A DNA stretch of 64,000 nt. It comes from Bin5 sp965204525 (lineage in GTDB: Bacteria > Chloroflexota > Anaerolineae > Caldilineales > Caldilineaceae). The stretch is from the NCBI GenBank assembly GCA_965204525.1, contig CBDBER010000001.1:105084-169083 (forward strand), in the 5' to 3' direction. This document shows, in pieces, positions 8,358 to 15,357 of the stretch (positions are counted from its first letter, which is position 1; every line of letters starts with the position of its first letter). The notes under the pieces are model-generated. The model was not told where the DNA came from and did not search any database. It saw only the letters and a list, made by a program, of their open reading frames with translations. A program made the translations under genes and the position numbers.

Positions 8358-8737
8358 GGCGGCTGTTTCTTCGCTGCTTGGTGTGGGTTGGTGGCTGTAG
8401 GGGCTGCGCGTCTGTGCGCTCTTCTGAAAATGGCTGCGTGTTGCGGCATTGGCCGTAACGGCGCCATGTGTCGGCGCTGAACGAAAATTTTTGAAAAATG
8501 GGGGCTCTTCGGGTGACGGTGGCGACCTCACAATTTCCCATAAAGGGTTGGAACTTTGGGGCCTGGGGCGTCGGTGTCTTCCAGTCGGGTCGGCAACGCG
8601 GTCACGTTTTCCATTGCGTGCACGGTGACGCGCTAAGAAGACGTGGGTGGCTTAAAGTCTTGCAATAGGGCCGGGCCTTGCGGCCCGGAATTGAGGAATG
8701 GTTGCCGATAGAATCTGATAACTTATATCCTTCAAAG

Positions 8738-8766
8738 GTCTATTCCCGCGTGTGCGGGGGAGCCCC
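8738..8766 (+). repeat. Orphan type I-E-like CRISPR repeat unit (copy B)
   Basis: GTCTATT followed by the palindrome CCCGCGTGTGCGGG and GGAG. This is the best-formed of the three copies. It lies 16 bases beyond the stop of the 8783-9205 gene, which is bounded on its other side by copy C. Confidence 0.65.
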
Positions 8767-8782
8767 AATGCATTCTCCCGGA

Positions 8783-9205
8783 CTAGCGCAGATCGTTTTC
8801 GCGCCACTCGCTCGATCCCACGAAATCACAGCCGTCCCACACCTCGTCGACTAGATAAGCGGAAAACATGCCGATTCCGTCGGCATACACGATCACCGTG
8901 TACCCTGTCTCGGCCTCCTGCTTGATTTGCACCGGCCAGATATCGTCTGTGTCGACCCATTCGTCGAACTGCTCTTTGTATTTCAGCACCGTTTCGTCCT
9001 GCAGGCCATCCTGCATCCCGATCAGGCATCCGCCGTCGACCTCAATCGCCCCGGGGCCCGCCCAAATCGCTTCAATCCTCTCCACCCGGGTAACCAAGTC
9101 CGCCACCGTTTCAGCCAGCTCCTCCAGGCTGATTTCGTCGCTGGCCCAGAGTGCCGACGGCGTCAGAACAGTCATTACGGCAATAACGATAACTATGCGT
9201 CTCAT
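8783..9205 (-). CDS. Small secreted protein of the HNH-Excalibur N-terminal family
   Basis: 140 residues. Residues 1-21 are a signal peptide ending SALWAS. Residues 24-46 (LEELAETVADLVTRVERIEA) form a short heptad helix. The same arrangement, signal ending in LWA, then LTLE/LSLE and a heptad helix, opens the secreted nucleases at 30418 and 38031, so all share an N-terminal module. The C-terminal 90 residues are acidic with two cysteines and no HNH or Excalibur motif. The last segment VWDGCDFVGSSEW is not a family I know. The gene is framed by two direct CRISPR-like repeat units (8738 and 9290). Confidence 0.7.
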   Translation of the reverse strand: MRRIVIVIAVMTVLTPSALWASDEISLEELAETVADLVTRVERIEAIWAGPGAIEVDGGCLIGMQDGLQDETVLKYKEQFDEWVDTDDIWPVQIKQEAETGYTVIVYADGIGMFSAYLVDEVWDGCDFVGSSEWRENDLR

Positions 9206-9289
9206 TTTTATCTCCTCTTTATCTTCTCAAATTGGCCGGTGGAAGTGTCTCGAATGCCAACTGGCCTGCTTCGCGCAGCTGGCGGTGGG

Positions 9290-9317
9290 GTCTATCCCTG
9301 CGTGTGCGGGGGAACCT
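9290..9317 (+). repeat. Orphan type I-E-like CRISPR repeat unit (copy C)
   Basis: GTCTATCCCTGCGTGTGCGGG followed by GGAACC, one base off copy B in the stem. Same orientation as copies A and B. On the minus strand it encodes the peptide GSPAHAGID, a well-known false translation of type I-E repeats. Confidence 0.65.
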
Positions 9318-9576
9318 GAGTCGATGAACTCCTGATAGGCTGCTTGGGTTGATGTTTTTCCGTTGGTTTGTGTTCCTGTTCCCAGCATTCTTGGCATTTG
9401 TCGCGCTTGTCGGCGTTGTCCGGTGGTATGATCGCGCCGCACTCGCACTTTCCCCCTTTCGATGGCGTTGGGGGATCGCTGTCGTCTCGGAACAGGGTCT
9501 TTGGGGGTTGGGGAGCCAGCGTCAGGGTTTGTCCGTGTCGTGGGTCAATAGTGAGCTTGTGAATCGTACTGAGCAG
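9292..9576 (-). pseudogene. 5'-truncated remnant of a zinc-ribbon protein
   Basis: A 94-codon open frame without any usable start, bounded upstream by TAA. The translation looks like real protein: HKLTIDPRHGQTLTLAP, then KTLFRDDSD, then a four-cysteine motif KCECG and KCQECWEQEH. The frame runs into the CRISPR-like repeat copy C and ends there, so its 3' end has also been replaced. Family unknown; this is the tail of a lost gene. Confidence 0.4.
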
Positions 9577-9622
9577 TTAAGGTTATGTCAAGGGGGAGCA
9601 TGAAGAACGGGAAGTTGCAGGT

Positions 9623-11923
9623 TCAACTTGCTCTTGGGGATGTGAGAGCAATTGATGTTTGGGGCCGCAAGGCTATTGGCTGAGCTAGAGTCTCGATCTG
9701 CTGGCGCATTTCCTGGTAGATGGGGCTTCTCCGTTCAGGGTCAGCAATTCTGATTCCCAACCAAAAGGGCTGTCTGATCTCTTCACGTCTTTCTTCTAAC
9801 TCTCGCCTAAGGAGCAACTGAACACTCAACCGCCATCCAATTTCCCTTGGGTTAGCCGATGATCTACTAAAAGTGCGTTCGTACACTTTGGTGGGTGACC
9901 ACTTCCATCCGTGCTTAATCAAATCTTCCTCGTACGAAGAGCTGTTTTCCGGTCTATTTGGAAGAGGATGTATCTCCCTCCGGTAGCTCTCAGAGTTCCC
10001 TTCAGAGTCCTTGATTAATCGGCCCAAGCTGGCATTCACGTTAGTCTGACAATATTCCACGCCCTTCGTAGAATCGAGAGTGGGCGTATACACAAGTCCC
10101 ATCCTAACGAATCCTCGTCTTTTTCGTCTGTCGGTCAATCCATCCGGGAAAGGGAAAGGTGTGTATAGGGCCATGCCAGGCCTAAGTTCCCCACGGAGCA
10201 ATATCGTGCATTCCCAAGCGTTGCAGGATAAGATAGCGGCAGGTGATTCAGGGAGTCCAAAGCCATAATAGTTGACCAGATCGCGGTCGCTGATATCATG
10301 GTCTCCTGGACTCGTGCAAGAGAGCAGGAGCAGGAGTTTCAGCAGTTCAGGATCAGGATCAGGCAATATCCCTACTAACTGTGCTAGTTGTGCCGCGACC
10401 CGGGGGGCCGCGAAGCTAGTCCCAACGCTTTCCAGAACGGTGCCATTTTGGTATGGCCCGAGGATCCCCGGTACTGGCTCACGATTCCTTCCACAGGTGC
10501 CTCCGTAGTGAACCACATCCGGTTTCACAAGCATTCCAGCCCCCGGGCCGCGACGGGAAAACGGACTAGGATACTCGGCTGGGGACGCTGTAGGGGGATT
10601 GCTTGTATCGGATAGTGAGCCCACCGATATGGAGAGCGCAGCATCCGCAGGAGGAGAAATGCGGTCATCACCGTTCGCGATAATGTCTGGCCCACTCCCA
10701 GGTTGCCATCCCCGGAGAGTCTCCTCTTCGTAGTTGCCGGCGGCTACGGTGAAGAGGACTTTGTTTTGACGGGCTATCCTGTCCAATTCCATCGCCACAT
10801 CGCTGAACTTATTTTTACAGGCGACTGTATTTTCCTTTGCAATCGAGAGATTCCAGATGCGCACTGGTTCATCCAAGGAATCGCTTGCTCTAGGGCCATA
10901 GAGTTTGACAGCCCTCTCGACATGTGCCACAAGAGTATCTTCATCGATTCCCTCATGCTCTTCAGAGCCCAGCACTTGGATGTCAACAAGCCGGGCTAGT
11001 GGAGGGGGGAAGAATTCAGGGTCATGAGTAAACCCCCCGCCAGTGGCTGCCAGCGCACCAACCAGGGACCCGTGTGCCTGGGCAGCAGATTCGGACGGGG
11101 AATGAGTCTCCTTTGCCACCACTAACCGTTGAAGTCCTGCAATAGACGTATCGATACCTGTGTCCACAACCCCAACAATCGGCAGGGGTAAAGGGTGATC
11201 GACAGATGTAACACTCATGGGCCGGAGAGGGTGTACTCCATATCGTTCGGCGGTTCTAAACCTCATCACGGGACGAATGCCTCGCAGCCACGGCATATGT
11301 AGAAGAGATTCATTGGCTGGTAAAGACGACGTAGTATAGGTACCGCCCAATTCTCCGTAAGGCTTAAGCTGGATCCCTCGCCTCTTGAAGGCCTCCAAGC
11401 CATGGCTGAGAAGACTGGAATCATCATCCAGAGTCCCATCAAACAGCGTCACCACAGAACGCAGAGAGCCCTTCTCAATGGGAGGGGCGTAGGAGGTTAT
11501 TTCGGTTACTGCGCTGAGTTGCGCGAGTTGTCTCTCGGTCGCATCTTCAACAAATTCTTCAAGTCCAATTAGCGCCTGCTTCGTGATCAAGGCTAGAATG
11601 TCGCCTGGTTGTTGCACACCAGCTACCTGAAATCTACGTTTGTCGAACACGGTCGGGTAGCGATGGCTTTTGGCAATGGCTTCTGGGCGGAGTCGAACGC
11701 GCGCCATGGTGGCTTCTACGCGATGGACATGCGCCGTTGCTGTGAGACGCTCATTGAGCTGGGAAATGCCTTGGGAAAACACATCTTTGACTGCTGAAGG
11801 AGAAATAAATCTTCTCGGCTGCGAGCCACCGATATTAACTGGCTCTTCATAGTCAGGTCCCAAATTGCCGGACAGCGCTGGTCGTTCCCTATTGCTTTCT
11901 CTTCCGTTACGACCACTGACCAT
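9623..11923 (-). CDS. Subtilisin-like (S8) serine protease
   Basis: 766 residues. The catalytic triad is recognisable: Asp254 in VGVVDTGID, His284 in AHGSLVGA and Ser503 in GTSFAAPRVAA, with the oxyanion Asn397 in VAAGN. There is no signal peptide, so it should act in the cytoplasm. A 240-residue N-terminal region precedes the protease and a 200-residue C-terminal region follows. Its ATG begins two bases after the stop of an AAA ATPase gene, so the two are co-expressed and probably work together. Pairs of an intracellular subtilase with an AAA ATPase are seen in accessory islands; a defence or toxin-like role is inference. Regulators encoded upstream on the same strand fit a self-contained cassette. 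Confidence 0.85.
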   Translation of the reverse strand: MVSGRNGRESNRERPALSGNLGPDYEEPVNIGGSQPRRFISPSAVKDVFSQGISQLNERLTATAHVHRVEATMARVRLRPEAIAKSHRYPTVFDKRRFQVAGVQQPGDILALITKQALIGLEEFVEDATERQLAQLSAVTEITSYAPPIEKGSLRSVVTLFDGTLDDDSSLLSHGLEAFKRRGIQLKPYGELGGTYTTSSLPANESLLHMPWLRGIRPVMRFRTAERYGVHPLRPMSVTSVDHPLPLPIVGVVDTGIDTSIAGLQRLVVAKETHSPSESAAQAHGSLVGALAATGGGFTHDPEFFPPPLARLVDIQVLGSEEHEGIDEDTLVAHVERAVKLYGPRASDSLDEPVRIWNLSIAKENTVACKNKFSDVAMELDRIARQNKVLFTVAAGNYEEETLRGWQPGSGPDIIANGDDRISPPADAALSISVGSLSDTSNPPTASPAEYPSPFSRRGPGAGMLVKPDVVHYGGTCGRNREPVPGILGPYQNGTVLESVGTSFAAPRVAAQLAQLVGILPDPDPELLKLLLLLSCTSPGDHDISDRDLVNYYGFGLPESPAAILSCNAWECTILLRGELRPGMALYTPFPFPDGLTDRRKRRGFVRMGLVYTPTLDSTKGVEYCQTNVNASLGRLIKDSEGNSESYRREIHPLPNRPENSSSYEEDLIKHGWKWSPTKVYERTFSRSSANPREIGWRLSVQLLLRRELEERREEIRQPFWLGIRIADPERRSPIYQEMRQQIETLAQPIALRPQTSIALTSPRAS

Positions 11924-11925
11924 CG

Positions 11926-13053
11926 TTAAGGTCCTTTCACTGAAGCTCTGATGACATTGTGAGCGTAAGTGTGGCTACAACCCACTAATTGGGCGATTTG
12001 TCCTATCGTTAAGGCATCTCCTGATTGTTGATGCGTTGCGAGAATTAAGTCCTTCTTTTTCTCCTCGTATAGAGAAGAGCTCCCATATCCTCTGTGGTGT
12101 GCAAGAACACCGAGAGCAACAAGCCTCAAAAAAGGTTCACCTGAACACAGAAACTCGTCTTGAAGTGCCCGTTTCACGACACGTGTAATATCAGAGCCAG
12201 AAAGACCGTTGGATAGCGTGGCAACTGTTTGTACTTCGGCCTCCGACAATCGGTCTCTTGGGATGAGCTCTTGAATGATATTTGCCATCTCAGTACTGCT
12301 TGGCTTCTGCAGGTGCAGGGTGATGTCGAATCTGCGCCAGATAGCTGAATCCAGCATATGGTGATGATTGGTCGCCGCGATGACAACTTGCTTGCCTTGT
12401 ATACGGTCTAAGTTCTGCAACAGGCTGCCCACAAGTCTTTTGACCTCACCAACTTCGTGAGCGTCGTCCCTCATCTTCCCGATTACGTCGAATTCGTCCA
12501 TTAGAAGCACACAGGGGCTCGCGAGCGCGTTGTCGAAGATTCGTCGTAAATTCTTGGCCGAGTTGCCCAGAAAAGAGCCAAGCAAGGAATCCAAGCGAAC
12601 TATCAATAGTGGAAGATCGAGGTCGCACGCCATTGCAATCGCAGCCATCGTCTTGCCACATCCAGGGGGCCCAAACAGCAGCAAAGTTGAAGGAGGGTCT
12701 ATTCCTGCGCTTGCCAGCTCTCCAGACCGCTTATTCAGTTCAACAAAGCGCCGGAACTCCAACTCCACGGATCTGGGGAGAACGGGGTATTGAGGGGAAC
12801 CCGTAGGAAGAAACTGCTCGATTAGCAACTGCTGGGACTCTACATCGGCTGGCAGCCCTTGGCCAGTAAAGATTGAGCCAGCGGGCCTGGAGGCTTCATT
12901 GGTCAGCCGGCGAATACGACGGGCAAGCCTGCTATCCCCATCGTCTTCAAGACGCTGGGCCATGTGGTCTGCGAAGGACGACACGCGATGCGGATCAGGT
13001 TTGAGTCCACCCTCGATGATGGCGACGATCTCGCGCCAGTACGCGCTTAGCAT
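11926..13053 (-). CDS. AAA+ ATPase paired with the S8 protease
   Basis: 375 residues from the ATG at 13053; the frame can open at a TTG at 13065, which seems less likely. Counting from that TTG, Walker A is GPPGCGKT (132-139) and Walker B is CVLLMDEFD (185-193), with sensor 1 AATNHH and an arginine-finger region IWRRFD. These mark a classical AAA module of the FtsH/Vps4 type. The last 30 residues form a small helix-turn-helix-like tail (IGQIAQLVGCSHTYAHNVI). It probably hands substrates to, or gates, the protease encoded immediately downstream. The gap upstream to the XRE gene is about 130 bases. Confidence 0.85.
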   Translation of the reverse strand: MLSAYWREIVAIIEGGLKPDPHRVSSFADHMAQRLEDDGDSRLARRIRRLTNEASRPAGSIFTGQGLPADVESQQLLIEQFLPTGSPQYPVLPRSVELEFRRFVELNKRSGELASAGIDPPSTLLLFGPPGCGKTMAAIAMACDLDLPLLIVRLDSLLGSFLGNSAKNLRRIFDNALASPCVLLMDEFDVIGKMRDDAHEVGEVKRLVGSLLQNLDRIQGKQVVIAATNHHHMLDSAIWRRFDITLHLQKPSSTEMANIIQELIPRDRLSEAEVQTVATLSNGLSGSDITRVVKRALQDEFLCSGEPFLRLVALGVLAHHRGYGSSSLYEEKKKDLILATHQQSGDALTIGQIAQLVGCSHTYAHNVIRASVKGP

Positions 13054-13185
13054 TTGACCTGACAAAGATGTATTTCCTGCCCAATGTCTACAAAGGGGGG
13101 TGACTCTGGCATGTTGCCGCTACAGCCCGCGAATCGATATCAGGTGCCGCAGGAAGTGGGCTCCATCGCTTTCCAACAGCACCGC

Positions 13186-13815
13186 CTATTGAACTGAATC
13201 GAATGGCGATGACGGTAAGCCTAACTCTGTCCTGACCCAATCGATGTAGCTAGCAGAGCCCTCTTCCCGCTCTCGCGTTGTTTCGCCGCCAAGGATGCTC
13301 TTGCTGTCCGCAGCCTTGGTCCTGAGTCCCATCGTTGCGAAACCTTGTTTTTTCTGTTGATCCGAAAGCGCATCTCGGATCATCGCCACAAGTCGATGCG
13401 GGTCGATCTGTAGTATCTCCGCAAGCGACAACCACACGCCGGGCGTCTTCACATCTGTGATCTTCGCACGATTTGCTTCGAGCTGATCGATTTCTGTTGA
13501 CGGCAACGCCACGCCGCGTTCCCGGACCTTCGCACTGAGGGCGGTTGCGGTTAATCCGGCATCTTCCCGGGAACTGCGAAGCAGATCTCCCAAAGTTGCT
13601 GTCTCGCCAGACCGACTCAGTGCTCGCGTACGCGCGAGCCACATACGCTCCCGAGCCGCAGAGTCTTCGCGCTTCGCCGCCTCCCAAATCGCCTCCGCGA
13701 GATCCAGTGCCTCATCAGGGTACTCTTGAATGATGGCCTCCACATCTACATCTTCCCTTCTGGCCCGTGCCTTCCAGAACCTCTGCACCCCTGGGCCCAG
13801 GTTTTTACTACTCAT
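13186..13815 (-). CDS. XRE-family helix-turn-helix regulator
   Basis: 209 residues. The middle (about 77-131) carries a Cro/C1-like domain: LGDLLRSSREDAGLTATALS, then EIDQLEANRAKI and WLSLAEILQIDPHRLV. The N-terminal 70 residues are helical and charged; the C-terminus is loosely structured. Its ATG overlaps the end of the sigma-like gene by eight bases (ATGAGTAG), so the two are translationally coupled. The likely role is control of the protease-ATPase cassette downstream; that is inferred from position. Confidence 0.75.
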   Translation of the reverse strand: MSSKNLGPGVQRFWKARARREDVDVEAIIQEYPDEALDLAEAIWEAAKREDSAARERMWLARTRALSRSGETATLGDLLRSSREDAGLTATALSAKVRERGVALPSTEIDQLEANRAKITDVKTPGVWLSLAEILQIDPHRLVAMIRDALSDQQKKQGFATMGLRTKAADSKSILGGETTREREEGSASYIDWVRTELGLPSSPFDSVQ

Positions 13816-14530
13816 GGTCTTCCTCCTGATTGATAATGCGCCTCAAGGCTGCCTTTCCATCTGCAATCAACTTGCGGGCCTTACGTTCTCCGCATCCCAA
13901 CTCGGAAGCGACGGTCTGAACTGCGGAGTCATTGCTGTAGATCTGTATTCCGAAACGGAAATGCAGAAGAATGGCCTTGGCTTGCTCAACCGGCAGAGAG
14001 GCCAGCCCAACCTCGATTAGGTGCCAATTCTCGAATTGTAAGTAATCGTCGGAGTCGTCGGGGATATCAATGATAGCATCATGGCCGTTGGACTCGGAGG
14101 AGTCGTCCGAACCGATGCGCAAGGCAGAACGTTCGCGTTCTCGCTGTTGTCCCCCGAGGATCTTCTTCCCAGCATGCTGAGCAAGACGTTTTGTGGCGAG
14201 GTTGAATCGCACTTCAAAAAAAGACTCGCCCTGATGAATCCTTTTCCAGAATAGAAACATCGCCTCATCCTCTGCCTCGTCGCGTTCTTCGAAAGGCACC
14301 TCGCTATACCGTCTCACGGCAACGCGAATAAGCGGCACAGAGCGCTCGAAAAGAATCGAGTCAATTTGGTCACGGAGTTTCCTGTCCGTAGCTCGGCGAC
14401 GGGCGACGACGACAGCCTCGATCGAGACACTTTTCAACCGGTCCAGATAGCCAGACGTCGTCGGATCTGGTAATGCCGCCAGCTCCGCCTCGATTTCCGG
14501 GGGGTGAGTGTACTTTTCCTCGGTTACCAT
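13808..14530 (-). CDS. Sigma-70-like (ECF-type) regulator
   Basis: 240 residues from the ATG at 14530 (AGGAG ten bases upstream; another ATG at 14539 sits too close to that site). The layout fits a small sigma factor: a region-2-like segment (VPLIRVAVRRYSEVPFEERDEAEDEAMFLFWKR, given here only as the span from about residue 90 to 125), an acidic linker, and a region-4-like C-terminus with LPVEQAKAILLHFRFG and a helix-turn-helix ASELGCGERKARKLIADG. It heads the minus-strand cassette that ends with the protease, and faces the ubiquitin-like operon across a 174-base divergent promoter region. Confidence 0.65.
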   Translation of the reverse strand: MVTEEKYTHPPEIEAELAALPDPTTSGYLDRLKSVSIEAVVVARRRATDRKLRDQIDSILFERSVPLIRVAVRRYSEVPFEERDEAEDEAMFLFWKRIHQGESFFEVRFNLATKRLAQHAGKKILGGQQRERERSALRIGSDDSSESNGHDAIIDIPDDSDDYLQFENWHLIEVGLASLPVEQAKAILLHFRFGIQIYSNDSAVQTVASELGCGERKARKLIADGKAALRRIINQEEDHE

Positions 14531-14704
14531 CGAAGGCATCTCTCCTAAAGATCTAATAACAACGCGCAGCAAAAATCTGCATGTGGATGAAATTCTAAAA
14601 TCCGTGCAGGTTTCGGCCATTCACTGTGATTATCATAGTAAGGGGCTGTTGACGGCAACTGCCCCAACTTACAAGTATCGGCCTATGAGCCAGGAGAATC
14701 GATT

Positions 14705-15010
14705 ATGACCCACACAGAACGAATGGCAAGAGTCACAGAAGGACAGGCAGTGAACGAATCACAGGGGCCCGATTCAGTCGGGCGTTCAATCCCGTTCACC
14801 ATAGACGGCGAACCTTACACCACGAGCGATCCCAGCCAAAAGGCCTCTGCGCTTCTCCAATTGGCGGGATTGGACCCTGCCAACTACGATCTGGGCGAGC
14901 TGCAAGGCAAGGAGCGACCCCAGACCAAACGATTTGATGGCGACGAACGCGTCATCATCGAGAAGGACGCGAGGTTCGTTTCGGTCCGCCAGAAAGGACC
15001 TGTTGCATAA
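14705..15010 (+). CDS. Ubiquitin-like protein (multiubiquitin-domain family)
   Basis: 101 residues with one beta-grasp-type domain: IPFTIDGEPYTTSDPSQKA, then LLQLAGLDPANYDL, and the ending DGDERVIIEKDARFVSVRQ (span about 76-95). This is the layout of bacterial multiubiquitin-domain proteins, here with a single unit and a flexible 30-residue N-terminus. The C-terminus is RQKGPVA with Gly98, so trimming of the last three residues by the JAB domain of the third gene could expose a conjugating glycine; this is inference. Its TAA overlaps the ATG of the E2-like gene (TAATG). AGGAG precedes the start. Confidence 0.8.
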   Translation: MTHTERMARVTEGQAVNESQGPDSVGRSIPFTIDGEPYTTSDPSQKASALLQLAGLDPANYDLGELQGKERPQTKRFDGDERVIIEKDARFVSVRQKGPVA

Positions 15011-15357
15011 TGAACCAAGGCGTTCAAGGATTCGTGGATGACATGGCACAGCTCGGCCTCAACCCCAGAGTCGAGGCCGGGCTTGTCATCTACCGAATAG
15101 AACCTGTTGAAGGTGCGCACGCCGGCGTCGCGGTTGAAACTGGGGTAAGTACCGGCGAACTTACTCCGTGGCCGCAGGCCCCGCCCCATTGGGTCCATTT
15201 GCCCGCAGACATCACCTTTTCCAGGACCAACAGCCAGGCATCTCCCCAAAACGGATGGCTGATGCACAGCCGTCAACTCAACGGCTGGGGTGATGCTCCG
15301 CCGGGAAAATGTTGGGCAGGCCACGTCCGCTCCGTCCTTGGTGAGGCAACCACATGA
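15010..15357 (+). CDS. E2-like (Prok-E2_E-type) protein
   Basis: 115 residues with the pattern of the bacterial E2/UBC-related family found beside multiubiquitin genes: PPHWVHLPADITFSRTN (about 58-74), GWLMHSRQLNGWG (82-94) and WAGHVRSVL (102-110). The only cysteine is Cys101, directly before WAGHV, and is the sole candidate for a thioester residue. Whether it is conserved in relatives is not known to me. Overlaps its neighbours at both ends (TAATG and ATGA), the signature of a tightly coupled operon. It would carry the Ubl from the E1 to a target. Confidence 0.78.
   Translation: MNQGVQGFVDDMAQLGLNPRVEAGLVIYRIEPVEGAHAGVAVETGVSTGELTPWPQAPPHWVHLPADITFSRTNSQASPQNGWLMHSRQLNGWGDAPPGKCWAGHVRSVLGEATT

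Larger units (their letters stand above)
7351..8782. other. Long gene-poor stretch
   Basis: No gene could be supported in these 1.4 kb. It contains the GGAACTCGGAACT repeat blocks (7376-7710), one copy of a dispersed repeat (7800-7960), a perfect 16-bp hairpin (8319-8357) and CRISPR-like repeat copy B (8738). Open frames on both strands are low-complexity Ala/Arg/Pro translations without ribosome sites. Confidence 0.5.

Noticed and set aside
7823..8541. Several open frames on both strands in the gene-poor region
   Set aside because: Low-complexity Ala/Arg/Pro translations without ribosome sites; they overlap a dispersed repeat and a perfect hairpin.
6038..9317. A true CRISPR array
   Set aside because: The three repeat-like units are hundreds to thousands of bases apart with no spacer-sized gaps and no cas genes, so an array cannot be called.
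9349..9603. 84-codon plus-strand frame with a hydrophobic start
   Set aside because: It runs antisense to a better-supported zinc-ribbon remnant, and the hydrophobic start is followed by meaningless sequence.
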